Assembly (NCBI GenBank): GCA_017513625.1
Contig: JAFXEW010000048.1
Location: 1 to 34,999, forward strand
Length of the DNA stretch: 34,999 nucleotides
DNA from: Lachnospiraceae bacterium
GTDB lineage: Bacteria; Bacillota; Clostridia; Lachnospirales; Lachnospiraceae
Direction: 5' to 3'
Below the pieces are notes generated by a model that saw only the letters and a list, made by a program, of their open reading frames with translations, had not been told where the DNA came from and made no database searches. Position numbers and translations under genes: made by a program. Shown one piece after another: positions 5,983 to 15,419 of this stretch (the stretch's first letter is position 1; every line of letters starts with the position of its first letter).

Positions 5983-8190
5983 ATGAGCGAAAGACTTAAT
6001 AAAATACTGGCTTGCGAAAGGCAGTTGTTAAAAAACCGAGAAGAACTGCAACATCTGTTAACAGAAAGCAGCGAAGACGATTCTGCCCTTTTCCGGGACA
6101 AGCTGGACTTTATGTCCGTTGAGCTGAAGCATTTGGAAAAACAGATTACACTGCTAAAGCAGGAAGCTACCGGCAGGCAGACTGCCCCCGAAGCGGCGCA
6201 GCCCGCCCTCTCACAGGCCGTTACCGTATCATCCCCCATGCAGACTCCCGTTAACGAGCCTTCTGCTGAAGTCTCTTCAATTGCAGCAGCATCTCCCGCT
6301 ATTGCAACGCCCCCTGCACGCCCTGTTTCCCCTTACATGGTTCAGAAACAGGCTCCTGTCAAGTCCTTCTCCAAGGATTTGGAGCAGACCATCGGCAAAT
6401 CCATTATGGGTATTTTTGCTTCAGTACTGATATTTATCAGTCTGATTTTGTTTGCAACTTTACTTTTGCCTTATTTTAACGACACCGCCAAAATGATTAC
6501 CACTTATGTGGTAAGCTTTGGCTTTATCGGAACAGGTCTCTATAAACTGCGCAAAGATAAAGAAAACCGCTTTTATATAGCCCTGACGGGCTGCGGTGTG
6601 GGTGCACTGTATATATCACTGCTTCTCAGCAATCTGTATTTCAAAGCCTTCGGTGATATAACTCTCTATATCCTGATTGCTCTTTGGGCGGCAGGGGTCT
6701 GTTTCCTCTCACCCATTAGAAATATGCTGTTTGAAATTATCGGCCACCTGGGTATACTTATTGCTGTAATATTCGGTTGTATTCTCTGTCATCTCAATGA
6801 CGATACTACCAAATTTACCATCTTACTGTTCTTCTACCTGGCTGCAGCCGTAGTATTTTATATTGCTCACTGTAAAAGGGAACAGGAACATAATATCGTA
6901 TTCCACTGTTTTAACGTGGTAAATTTAGGAATCCTTAGTTTTTCTGCACTGATATTTACACCCGAAATATATTTTGTATGCGGCATTACTTCTGTACTTA
7001 CGGCCGCCTCAGTCGCTTTGATGCTGTGGACTGCTTCTGAGGAATCCTCCGGCGCTTTTACTGTATTTACATGCATTTATCTGCTTCTATTCCTGTTTTC
7101 CTTCAGCACCTTTGACGACCTTTCGCCTTTGGTATGCGGCCTTGCAATTTATTTGATATTCGGATCCCTTGTGGCGGTAATGGAATGGCATCCACGTATG
7201 AATCCTGTCTGCCGCTATATCCCCCAGGTCATTCTGGTATGCGCAGCCATGGTAGGTGTATACTGCATGGACATCCTGGTAGGCTACAGTGCTCTCCTTC
7301 TGGTGGCACTGCCCGTATTGATACTCGGTTTTATCCGCAATCATACTTTATTTAAATACCTGCCCTTTGTGCTTGTATATTGGATTCTGGATGAATATAC
7401 CCGGACACTTCCGCTTATTCTCTGTATTTATGCTATGGCAGCACTTGTATTTCTCTTCATTTACAGATTCCGTCAGCAGTACAGTGCTAAGTACAAATAT
7501 ATTGCTTACGTGCTCACACTGCTGCTCCTGGCCTGTACACTGCGGGACGTACTGACAGAATGCATCGGCTGGTTACCGGCTCTCACCTTACGCAGTGAGC
7601 TGAAGGATGTGCTGTGCTATACCCTCTTTGCTGCTCTGAATATCGGCATGCAAAAGAGCTGTTTTGGCCGCAATTTACAGACCGATGCTCCGGAAAATCC
7701 TGCCTTGTATAATATTGTCAATGCAATCCAAATGCTGGTCGGTATAGTATACATCGGCTGCACGGATACTTTATTCCTGCATATCTGGATTATCCTTGCC
7801 ACCCTGGTTGTATTCCTGGTAAACAGTAAAAATCTGCTGGATAAACGTGATAATATCTTATGGGGTATATATGTGGGCATCAAATTCGCAGTACTAATAT
7901 ATTTTATTCTGGATTCTTTTGACACCACAAATTACTGTGTAAGTATTATTTTCTTTGTATTTGCAATCTGCTGCATTATCCTGGGCTTCAGATTTAATTA
8001 CAAATCCCTGCGTATTTTCGGTCTGGCACTTTCCATGATCAGCACCTTCAAACTGATTATGGTAGACATTACTTACACCAACACTCTGGGACATGCACTG
8101 AGTTTCTTTGTATCCGGTATCCTCTGCTTTGCCATCAGTATGATTTATAATTATATTGATAAAAAGATTCACCACGAAATTAGTGCATAA
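5983..8190 (+). CDS. Large polytopic membrane protein, DUF2339-like
   Basis: A 735-residue protein. Residues 1-60 form a charged coiled coil. About 62-115 is an Ala/Pro/Ser/Thr-rich linker, and from about 130 to the end there are some 18-20 closely spaced hydrophobic segments with almost no soluble loops. This layout (coiled coil, disordered linker, dense TM array) is that of DUF2339-type proteins, which lack an established function. The true start is ATG 5983, 8 bases after AAAGGAG (5968-5974). A GTG at 5974 in the same frame overlaps that ribosome binding site and is rejected. No catalytic motif is visible. It is followed by the hybrid kinase gene after a 69-base gap with its own -10. Confidence 0.8.
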   Translation: MSERLNKILACERQLLKNREELQHLLTESSEDDSALFRDKLDFMSVELKHLEKQITLLKQEATGRQTAPEAAQPALSQAVTVSSPMQTPVNEPSAEVSSIAAASPAIATPPARPVSPYMVQKQAPVKSFSKDLEQTIGKSIMGIFASVLIFISLILFATLLLPYFNDTAKMITTYVVSFGFIGTGLYKLRKDKENRFYIALTGCGVGALYISLLLSNLYFKAFGDITLYILIALWAAGVCFLSPIRNMLFEIIGHLGILIAVIFGCILCHLNDDTTKFTILLFFYLAAAVVFYIAHCKREQEHNIVFHCFNVVNLGILSFSALIFTPEIYFVCGITSVLTAASVALMLWTASEESSGAFTVFTCIYLLLFLFSFSTFDDLSPLVCGLAIYLIFGSLVAVMEWHPRMNPVCRYIPQVILVCAAMVGVYCMDILVGYSALLLVALPVLILGFIRNHTLFKYLPFVLVYWILDEYTRTLPLILCIYAMAALVFLFIYRFRQQYSAKYKYIAYVLTLLLLACTLRDVLTECIGWLPALTLRSELKDVLCYTLFAALNIGMQKSCFGRNLQTDAPENPALYNIVNAIQMLVGIVYIGCTDTLFLHIWIILATLVVFLVNSKNLLDKRDNILWGIYVGIKFAVLIYFILDSFDTTNYCVSIIFFVFAICCIILGFRFNYKSLRIFGLALSMISTFKLIMVDITYTNTLGHALSFFVSGILCFAISMIYNYIDKKIHHEISA

Positions 8191-8202
8191 TCGTCCATTT
8201 TC

Positions 8203-8211
8203 TGATATAAT
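8203..8211 (+). promoter_or_regulatory. Extended -10 promoter candidate for hybrid kinase
   Basis: TGATATAAT is an extended -10 element about 49 bases before the ATG at 8260. There is no good -35. It suggests that the kinase can be transcribed separately from the gene before it. Confidence 0.4.
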
Positions 8212-8259
8212 TAAGATGATAACCCCTCAATCGGTTTCAACTTTTACAGAGGAAAAAAT

Positions 8260-10863
8260 ATGGAATTCATAAAGTATATTTGTCCCCTTATTCTGTTTGC
8301 AAGCAGTGTGCTTGCATATTTCTTAACGATACTTATTCTCTGGTCTCCTGAACGTAAGGAGACAGAGAATAAGCTTCTTGCCGCCCTCTGTCTGGGCAGC
8401 GGTATCTGGAGCATGGGCTTTGGTGCCCTCTTTCTGCAAACCGATCCGGAAATTGCCTATCACTGTCGCGCAATAGGTATGATCGGTACCATGCTGTACC
8501 TGATTATCGCACTTATTCTCACATGTTTTTTATCAAAGCTTCCCCGGAATCTTTCACGCTTTTTCTATATACTTGCTTCGGCCGGATTTTTCATTTATTT
8601 CCTTACCGTGGAACGCAGCCAGACCATATATAAGCTGGATACCCTTGGCATGACCTATTCCTTTAAACCCGGCCCTGCCAATACCATATACACCATATAC
8701 AGCGTCCTGGTGGCCCTATCCATTCTGGGGATCAGTATATATATGTGCTTTTCCCCCCTCAAACGTATCCGCCACTTCGGCAAACTTATTCTTTTGATGG
8801 ACGCCATTGTACTATTCGGAACCATTCTGGACACCGTATTGCCTCTTATGGGTATGGCTGCCATCCCCGGCAGTACCATTACACAATTCTGGGGCATGGT
8901 TGTAGCCTTTGTAGCCATCCGTGCAGATAAACGCTCCAAGATAAATATTACCAATATGTCTGAGTTCATATACTACTCCCTGTCCATTCCGGTACTGGTA
9001 TACGACAGTAAATATACTTTAAAGCTTGCCAATGATGCTGCTGCTAAATTCTTTGGCATCAGGCAGGACACACTTTCCCAGGCGGCTCTTACCCCTGAAA
9101 CCCTTTTCCGTACAGATGCCGACACCCTATTTGGTTTTACTTCAAACAGTCATTCCATAGACACTACCTGTTTATCCAATGATATCTACTGCAATCTGTC
9201 CGTAAACAAAATTATTGACCGTTACGACGATGTCATCGGTTATATTGTTATCGTAAGTGATCTGTCTGAGCGAATGAAAAACATGCAACGTCTGGAAGAA
9301 GCCCGTAAGGATGCAGAAGCTGCCAATCGTGCCAAAACGGCATTTTTGGCCAATATGTCCCACGAAATTCGTACTCCTATGAATGCTATCATGGGTTTCT
9401 CGGAACTGATTCTGAAAATGGATATCAGCGGTTCCGTATACGAATATGTATCAGACATCAGAAATTCCAGCCGCAACCTTCTGGCTATCATCAATGACAT
9501 TCTGGACATTTCCAAGCTTGACTCGGGCAAGACGGAGCTGTTCTGTACTGAATATCAAACCCGCAATCTGCTGCAGGATGTTTATCTGATTATAGACGTA
9601 CAGGCACAAAAAAAAGGCCTGTTATTCCAGATGACTGCAGACCCCCGTATTCCCAGCGAATTATATGGTGATGCCACGCGTATCCGCAGCATTCTGGTAA
9701 ATATTCTGAATAATGCCATTAAGTACACCAGAGAAGGCAGTGTACACTTTAACATCCGCCTGCTGGATGTGCAGGGCGAAATGGCCACTCTGGAATATTC
9801 CATCATTGATACCGGTATCGGCATCAAAGAGTCTGCCCTGGAGCATCTGTTTGACAGTTTCTCGCGTTTTGACAGCAAGAAAAACAGTGACATCGAAGGC
9901 ACCGGTCTGGGACTTTCCATCGTAAACGGCTACGTGAAATTAATGGACGGCTCCATAAAAGTTGACAGTATCTACGGTGTAGGTTCCACCTTTACGGTTA
10001 CCATACCTCAAAAGATAGTAAATTCTGCTCCCATGAGCACCCAGCCGGTAGCTCCTGCTTCCGAGCCTGTAACCACACAGGAAAATATTCGCATTCATGA
10101 CACTCACGTTCTGGTAACGGACGATAATCCGGTAAACCTCAAGGTTATAAAGAGCACCTTGGAAATGTTCGGCTTTACCGTGGATACAGCTGCCAGCGGT
10201 GAAGAAGCTGTCACCAGATGTGAAACCACACAGTATGATATGATTTTCATGGACCAGATGATGCCCCATATGGACGGAACCGAAGCCATGCTGCGCATCA
10301 GAGAAGTATCTCCTCTATACAATCATGGCGGCCCCTGTAAGATTATTGCACTGACTGCCAATGCACTAACCGGTGTCCGGGAAGAACTGTTAGCCAAAGG
10401 CTTTGACGAATATTTAAGCAAGCCTATTGACTGGGACATGTTGGAAAAACTTATTAAATTCTTTATCCCTGCAGACAAACTAAGTATCCGGGAAGTCCGT
10501 ACACAGGCAACTGTTTCACTGACTGTACTTGAGCCTGAAATTGATTTATCCGATGCCATGACACATTGCGGCGGCAAACAGGATTTATTCTTACATGTAT
10601 TAAAAATTGCCCATCATTCAGCACCGAAGCAAATTCGAGAATTGCAAAAATATACGGATGACAAGGATTATACCAATCTGACCATCCACGCACATTCCTT
10701 AAAAGGCCAGTTGCTGAATATGGGCGCAAAAGAATTGGGTGATATGGCCCGTAACATTGAATATGCAGCCAAAGAAAATCCCGGCACTGATATCAGCGAA
10801 ATGGTTTATCAGTTCGTAGACACTTATGAACATTTGCTTGCCAAAATAGAACAGCTATTATAA
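8260..10863 (+). CDS. 7TM hybrid histidine kinase (HisKA-HATPase-REC-HPt)
   Basis: An 867-residue membrane sensor kinase. About seven TM segments (8-28, 37-58, 72-92, 100-116, 143-163, 174-195, 207-222) form a 7TM-type N-terminal sensor. A PAS-like domain follows (about 236-335), then HisKA with FLANMSHEIRTPMNAI (phospho-His 368), an ATPase domain (N-box LVNILNNAIKYT, G1 DTGIG, G2 EGTGLGLS), a receiver (617-730) with phospho-Asp 665 in MDQMMPHMDG, and a C-terminal HPt with HAHSLKGQ (His 812). All phosphorelay residues are present, so it is a complete His-Asp-His relay that needs only a downstream receiver protein. The ribosome binding site is AGAGGA at 8248-8253. The nearest stand-alone receiver target in the window is the convergent HD-GYP/REC protein. 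Confidence 0.93.
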   Translation: MEFIKYICPLILFASSVLAYFLTILILWSPERKETENKLLAALCLGSGIWSMGFGALFLQTDPEIAYHCRAIGMIGTMLYLIIALILTCFLSKLPRNLSRFFYILASAGFFIYFLTVERSQTIYKLDTLGMTYSFKPGPANTIYTIYSVLVALSILGISIYMCFSPLKRIRHFGKLILLMDAIVLFGTILDTVLPLMGMAAIPGSTITQFWGMVVAFVAIRADKRSKINITNMSEFIYYSLSIPVLVYDSKYTLKLANDAAAKFFGIRQDTLSQAALTPETLFRTDADTLFGFTSNSHSIDTTCLSNDIYCNLSVNKIIDRYDDVIGYIVIVSDLSERMKNMQRLEEARKDAEAANRAKTAFLANMSHEIRTPMNAIMGFSELILKMDISGSVYEYVSDIRNSSRNLLAIINDILDISKLDSGKTELFCTEYQTRNLLQDVYLIIDVQAQKKGLLFQMTADPRIPSELYGDATRIRSILVNILNNAIKYTREGSVHFNIRLLDVQGEMATLEYSIIDTGIGIKESALEHLFDSFSRFDSKKNSDIEGTGLGLSIVNGYVKLMDGSIKVDSIYGVGSTFTVTIPQKIVNSAPMSTQPVAPASEPVTTQENIRIHDTHVLVTDDNPVNLKVIKSTLEMFGFTVDTAASGEEAVTRCETTQYDMIFMDQMMPHMDGTEAMLRIREVSPLYNHGGPCKIIALTANALTGVREELLAKGFDEYLSKPIDWDMLEKLIKFFIPADKLSIREVRTQATVSLTVLEPEIDLSDAMTHCGGKQDLFLHVLKIAHHSAPKQIRELQKYTDDKDYTNLTIHAHSLKGQLLNMGAKELGDMARNIEYAAKENPGTDISEMVYQFVDTYEHLLAKIEQLL

Positions 10864-10871
10864 TAAATACC

Positions 10872-10925
10872 AAATGCACTTCCTGCTGCCACACCGGGCA
10901 ATCTGCAGAAAGTGCATTTTTATTT
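10872..10925 (+). terminator. Terminator after hybrid kinase
   Basis: The outer stem is AAATGCACTT (10872-10881) with AAGTGCATTT (10910-10919). Inner pairings are CTGC/GCAG and TGCC/GGCA. On the plus strand it is followed by a T-rich run (TTTTTATTTC). It lies between convergent genes; the minus-strand side has a poorer T-tract. Confidence 0.8.
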
Positions 10926-10929
10926 CTCT

Positions 10930-12990
10930 TTATTGGTAATTCTCCAGGTTTGTACACTCTGTCATATTATGTACGATTTCCTTTACAACGATAGGCAGGA
11001 AGGGTTTTGTGATATAATCATCACATCCGTATTCAGCAAACTCTGCCGAAATATCCAGAGTCTTATCTCCTGTCATCAGAACCACCGGTGTCTGGTACTT
11101 CTCGCGAATCCTCTTCAGAGTCTCCAATCCATCCATTCCCGGCATTCTCACATCCAGCAAAATCAAATCATATTCCTTCTTTTCCAACATCTTCAGCGCT
11201 TCCATACCACTGGTTGCCGTCACCACTTCATACAACGGCTCGTCTTTCATGATATGACCTATGATTTTACTATTCATGGGCTCATCATCCACACTGAGAA
11301 TGTACCTCTTCATAACATCATACTGCTTCAGGGTATAATCCTTGTCCTCGTCAATCATGTTAAGCATAATGCGAGCCACCTCAGGATCAAACTGGCTACC
11401 GATACCGTTTTGAATCTCACTGCGTACCACATCCTGAGGCAATACTTTACGGTAACTTCTGTTACTAGTCATAGCATCATAAGAATCCGCAACCCCTAGA
11501 ATACGGGCCACCTCAGGAATATTACTTCCAAACAGTCCGTTGGGGTATCCTGTTCCGTCATACCTCTCATGGTGATACTTTGCTGCCACAGCAATAAAAT
11601 CATTATCCGATATTCCACGCAGAATATGATATCCGGCTACCGGATGAAGTTTAATGGTATTGTACTCTTCATCCGTTAGTTTACCCGGCTTGTTAATGAT
11701 TTCTGCAGGGATTCTGATTTTACCCACATCATGCAAAAGACCGGCACGGAAAATATCATCCTGTTCTTCCTTACTCTTACCCATTCTTTCTGCAATCATA
11801 CGTGCGTACTTTGCTACACGCTTGGAATGACCGCTTGTATATCTGTCCTTAGCATCCACCGCTTCCGTAAGGGCCGCAATGGTCTGCATATACAGCTTTT
11901 TCATTTTAGCCTGCTGAATACGCAGTTCCTCAGTCTTTACGGCCACTTCCTCTTCCATAAGGTCGTTATATTCTTCTATGGTATTATAATACTGCTTTTC
12001 AAGAGTACGGTCCGAAAATTCCAGCAGATATCCCACGTCTTTCTTTCTGCCGTAGGTTAACGCTCTGACATCCAGCTGATAATATTTATCATCTACACAT
12101 ACATATTTGTTCTCAGGCTCTTCCCCGTCCCAATCCCACAGATACTGAATAACCTCCTTATACAGGTAACTGTTGGATGCCGGAACCTGCTTATCTATGG
12201 TCCAGTTTTCTATTTCCGGGAAAAGCTTTCTGGCATAATCATTGGCATTGGCAAATCTGAGTTTACGGTCAAATGCAATATACCCGTAATCCTGCATCCT
12301 TTCGATGGAACTGGATATATTGCTGGTCATGTCATAAATAGTCACTCGTTCGTAATACTCAGTCATAAACATGATTCCCACCAGATAACCCACGGACAAA
12401 AGACTGAATTCACAGTGTATTACCAACTCAATCAGGTACAGTAAAATAATACTTACCGCGGTAATACAAATAGTCAGTACCAGCCGGAAGGAAACCTGCT
12501 TTCTTTTTTGGATAATCTTGTACAGATACCACAGAACTACAATGATGTAGACTATCATCATTATCGGATAGCATATATGCAGGGGACCGTAAGTTTTTAC
12601 CAGATAACTGTATCCATCCGCTTGAACCAGTTCCACGTGCCGGTAATAGATATCCGAATAACCGATACTGAACACAAGAATCAATAAGAAAGTGGAGATG
12701 GCCAAAAGACCGGCCCTGAACCATTTCGACATTTTTATATTGGAAAGCTCCGTCAATAAGATAACCGTCAAAAAGGGAGCATAACATCCACCTACATAAA
12801 GCAATTTGTTTGCCAGGATAGCCATATCCACACCGGTTGCCTTCGCTAATAAATATCGTCCAAGACAATTTATGGTTACCAGGATACAAAAAAGCATACA
12901 CAGAGAGTCCACTCTTTTATTTCGGGTCATAAAAAACACCGTCATCGTCAATGCCATAATAAAAACAATCAGATAAAACCACGATACCAT
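10930..12990 (-). CDS. 7TM sensor - HD-GYP - REC protein
   Basis: A 686-residue protein with a seven-TM N-terminal region (about 4-210) of histidine-kinase 7TM-sensor type. It continues with a PAS-like region (about 225-330), a coiled coil (332-370), an HD-GYP phosphodiesterase domain (about 370-555) and a C-terminal receiver (562-675). The HD-GYP motifs are intact: SGHSKR, HDVGKIRIP (H420/D421), YHHERYDGTGYP (GYP 481-483). The receiver has the acidic pair VDDEP, phospho-Asp 613 in LLDVRMPGMDG, and K in TKPF. In most HD-GYP response regulators the receiver is N-terminal; here it is C-terminal and the protein is membrane-bound. GGAGG 6 bases upstream supports the start. It is encoded 32 bases after a hybrid kinase ending in HPt, which could phosphorylate D613. 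Confidence 0.93.
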   Translation of the reverse strand: MVSWFYLIVFIMALTMTVFFMTRNKRVDSLCMLFCILVTINCLGRYLLAKATGVDMAILANKLLYVGGCYAPFLTVILLTELSNIKMSKWFRAGLLAISTFLLILVFSIGYSDIYYRHVELVQADGYSYLVKTYGPLHICYPIMMIVYIIVVLWYLYKIIQKRKQVSFRLVLTICITAVSIILLYLIELVIHCEFSLLSVGYLVGIMFMTEYYERVTIYDMTSNISSSIERMQDYGYIAFDRKLRFANANDYARKLFPEIENWTIDKQVPASNSYLYKEVIQYLWDWDGEEPENKYVCVDDKYYQLDVRALTYGRKKDVGYLLEFSDRTLEKQYYNTIEEYNDLMEEEVAVKTEELRIQQAKMKKLYMQTIAALTEAVDAKDRYTSGHSKRVAKYARMIAERMGKSKEEQDDIFRAGLLHDVGKIRIPAEIINKPGKLTDEEYNTIKLHPVAGYHILRGISDNDFIAVAAKYHHERYDGTGYPNGLFGSNIPEVARILGVADSYDAMTSNRSYRKVLPQDVVRSEIQNGIGSQFDPEVARIMLNMIDEDKDYTLKQYDVMKRYILSVDDEPMNSKIIGHIMKDEPLYEVVTATSGMEALKMLEKKEYDLILLDVRMPGMDGLETLKRIREKYQTPVVLMTGDKTLDISAEFAEYGCDDYITKPFLPIVVKEIVHNMTECTNLENYQ

Positions 12991-13022
12991 ATAGTGCCTC
13001 CATTCTTCACGTCATCATCCGA

Positions 13023-15272
13023 TTACTTCCGTGAAACCAGTTCTTGAAAACGTGAACATACTCTATCGTACATTTCATATAAGTGCTGTTGCATGTCCGG
13101 AATTTCTGCAGGAATGGATTCCCTTGTAAGCTTTTCCATCTCATAGGCTAAGTCGCCAATTTCCTTAGCTCCTACAGAATACGCACTTCCTTTAAAAGCA
13201 TGAATCCGAATACAGTAATTTTTATAATCCTGAGATTCCATGCACTGTTCTAACTCTTGTTTTATCGGCATTTCCGTAAAATCCTTCAGAAGCTCCATGT
13301 AGAAGTTCTCATCCCCGCTACTGGTAGCCAAACCTGTCTTAATATCCAGTTCCGGCAATTTCTTAATCAGTGCGGTAATCCCCGATTCCATAGGCTGATT
13401 TTCCTTTTCTACCTGTTTTTCCAACAAATCTTCAGGTAATAATTTCAATATTACCGCATCCAGATGACCGGGCAAGATAGGCTTGGATAATACATCATCA
13501 AATCCTTCCTGCAAATATTTAGCCCTATCATCCACCAGGGCATTGGCCGTAAACATTACAATCGGCACTCCTTCACAAAGCCTTTCCTCTTTAATAATAC
13601 GGAAGGTCTCTATACCATCCATCTCCGGCATCATATGATCCAAAAATACCATGTGGAAGGAATTCTTCTTAAGCATTTCAAGGCATGCTTTACCGCTGTC
13701 AGCTTCATATACCTGTATCTCGGTCTGACGCAGCAACTTGCTAAATACCTTTAGATTCATCCGGTTATCATCCACTACCAGTACTTTGGCAAGCGGCGCT
13801 GTATAAAGAATTCGCTCTTCTTTTTTATCCTGAGCCTGACGTAATCTCTCTTTAAAATTACCCAGCGGCGCCTTTTCGGCAATCTCTTGTTCCAAATCAA
13901 AAGAGAATACACTGCCCACACCGTATTCACTTTCTATCTGCAACTCGCTACCCATAAGCTTCAGGAATTGTCTGGATATGCTCATACCCAGCCCGGTTCC
14001 TTCCACGTTCTTATTCTTGGTAGAATCAAATCGCATAAAGTCTTCGTATATTTTGCTCAGGTTCTCTTTGCGGATACCGATTCCCGTATCTTTAACTGCA
14101 AAATGCAAGGTAGCCCTGTCCTCTGCCACTGTAGCATCTACCTTAAACGTAACTGAACCGTGTTCCGTATATTTCACTGCATTGGTCAGTATATTCAGAA
14201 GCACCTGTTTAATACGCTTTTCATCTCCGATATAGGCTCCCGGAATATTCCCGTTTACATCAAATATAAGTTCAAGATTCTTCTCCTTTGCCCTTATCTG
14301 AATCATATTATATAAATCGTTGAGCAGACTTGCCAGACCGTATTTTTCTTCCACGATTTCCACCACACCCGATTCTACCTTGGCAGAGTCTAAAATCTCA
14401 TTAATCAGATTCAGAAGAAGCTCGGAGGAATCCTTTACATCCTGTGCGTATTCAAGTATGGGTTCCTGATTACTTTCGCGTATAATCATCTCATTCATAC
14501 CCAATATAGCATTAATGGGCGTACGTATTTCATGGGACATCTTTGCAAGGAAACGGCTTTTAGCCCGGTTAGCATTCTCAGCCTCTATTTTGGCCTTTTC
14601 CAAATCCGCCGTAAGGCGTGCCTTCTCCACACTGCCGCTTACAATCACAAAGATACTTCTGCACACAAACATAAAGGTAATGTAAATCATACATCTGGGA
14701 AGCACAAAAAACAGCATCAGATTTAGCTTAGGATTAGGATTCACTGTCGTCAAAGTAAACTGTCCATCCTGCATATAACTCTGTAGTGTAGTTGAGGTCA
14801 AAAGTGCCATATTAGCATCACAAAGGCCGAAATAGTATCCCCCATACACAATAATAATTGTACTTGTCACAGTAAGTACGCACACGTAATACATCATCTT
14901 TTTTGACGAATACAATGTAGCATATAAAAAGGGCAACATGGTTAACAACAGTGCATGGTAAGTAATCGATACACCGATGACGGTGTAAACAAGTACCTCA
15001 CAGAATAATATAAAGTACTTTACCTTCGGGTCAGAACGGGATACCTTATGCGTCATAAAAACCGTTAGCAGATAAATACATAAAGAGGGGATAAAACTTT
15101 GATACATTAGTCTTTCATCCACGATAAATATACCCAACAGGTTTAAAATAAATACAATGGCATAAAGCAGCATCGTCACTGAAAAGCTCTTCAATACGTA
15201 AGTATTAGCTATAAATTCCTGGTCCTCAATATAGATAGATATGTCGTCTTTATTCTTTTGTGCCTGAACCAT
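13023..15272 (-). CDS. Hybrid histidine kinase (HisKA-HATPase-REC-HPt)
   Basis: A 749-residue membrane kinase. About five to six TM segments (30-50, 56-75, 84-103, 105-121, 126-148, 184-211) leave a short extracytoplasmic loop near 150-183. HisKA follows with FLAKMSHEIRTPINAI (His 247), an ATPase domain (N-box LLNILTNAVKYT, DTGIGI, EGTGLGMS), a receiver (about 495-605) with Asp 545 in LDHMMPEMDG, and an HPt (about 640-740) with HAFKGSAYS (His 691). The start at 15272 is supported by AAAGGAG (15280-15286); the longer frame to 15305 has no ribosome binding site. It is the first gene of a two-gene operon with the HD-GYP/REC gene, so the relay His247-Asp545-His691-Asp613 (partner) is a simple model. 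Confidence 0.93.
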   Translation of the reverse strand: MVQAQKNKDDISIYIEDQEFIANTYVLKSFSVTMLLYAIVFILNLLGIFIVDERLMYQSFIPSLCIYLLTVFMTHKVSRSDPKVKYFILFCEVLVYTVIGVSITYHALLLTMLPFLYATLYSSKKMMYYVCVLTVTSTIIIVYGGYYFGLCDANMALLTSTTLQSYMQDGQFTLTTVNPNPKLNLMLFFVLPRCMIYITFMFVCRSIFVIVSGSVEKARLTADLEKAKIEAENANRAKSRFLAKMSHEIRTPINAILGMNEMIIRESNQEPILEYAQDVKDSSELLLNLINEILDSAKVESGVVEIVEEKYGLASLLNDLYNMIQIRAKEKNLELIFDVNGNIPGAYIGDEKRIKQVLLNILTNAVKYTEHGSVTFKVDATVAEDRATLHFAVKDTGIGIRKENLSKIYEDFMRFDSTKNKNVEGTGLGMSISRQFLKLMGSELQIESEYGVGSVFSFDLEQEIAEKAPLGNFKERLRQAQDKKEERILYTAPLAKVLVVDDNRMNLKVFSKLLRQTEIQVYEADSGKACLEMLKKNSFHMVFLDHMMPEMDGIETFRIIKEERLCEGVPIVMFTANALVDDRAKYLQEGFDDVLSKPILPGHLDAVILKLLPEDLLEKQVEKENQPMESGITALIKKLPELDIKTGLATSSGDENFYMELLKDFTEMPIKQELEQCMESQDYKNYCIRIHAFKGSAYSVGAKEIGDLAYEMEKLTRESIPAEIPDMQQHLYEMYDRVCSRFQELVSRK

Positions 15273-15312
15273 AATTTTCTCCTTTGTCCCATACCGTATA
15301 TACATCTATTTT

Positions 15313-15341
15313 ATCATATAATCGTTTAAGTATCTACACAA
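15313..15341 (-). promoter_or_regulatory. Promoter of the kinase / HD-GYP-REC operon
   Basis: On the minus strand, TTGTGT (15336-15341) and TATGAT (15313-15318) have a 17-base spacer, about 41 bases before the ATG at 15272. Confidence 0.5.
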
Positions 15342-15367
15342 AAAAACCTATTTTTGCAAATTTTCTG

Positions 15368-15409
15368 AAAAAAAGAATGTATGGTAACCGTTTTATTTAC
15401 CATACATTC
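15368..15409 (-). terminator. Terminator of pdaA
   Basis: A perfect 13-bp stem, GAATGTATGGTAA (15375-15387) with TTACCATACATTC (15397-15409), has a 9-base loop. On the minus strand it is directly followed by seven T (15374-15368). It lies 10 bases past the pdaA stop. Confidence 0.93.
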
Positions 15410-15419
15410 AGAGCACCCT

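Noticed and set aside
10912-11499. 195-residue frame antisense to the HD-GYP/REC gene
   Set aside because: Opposite strand of a gene with clear motifs; begins inside the terminator hairpin of the hybrid kinase and lacks a ribosome binding site.
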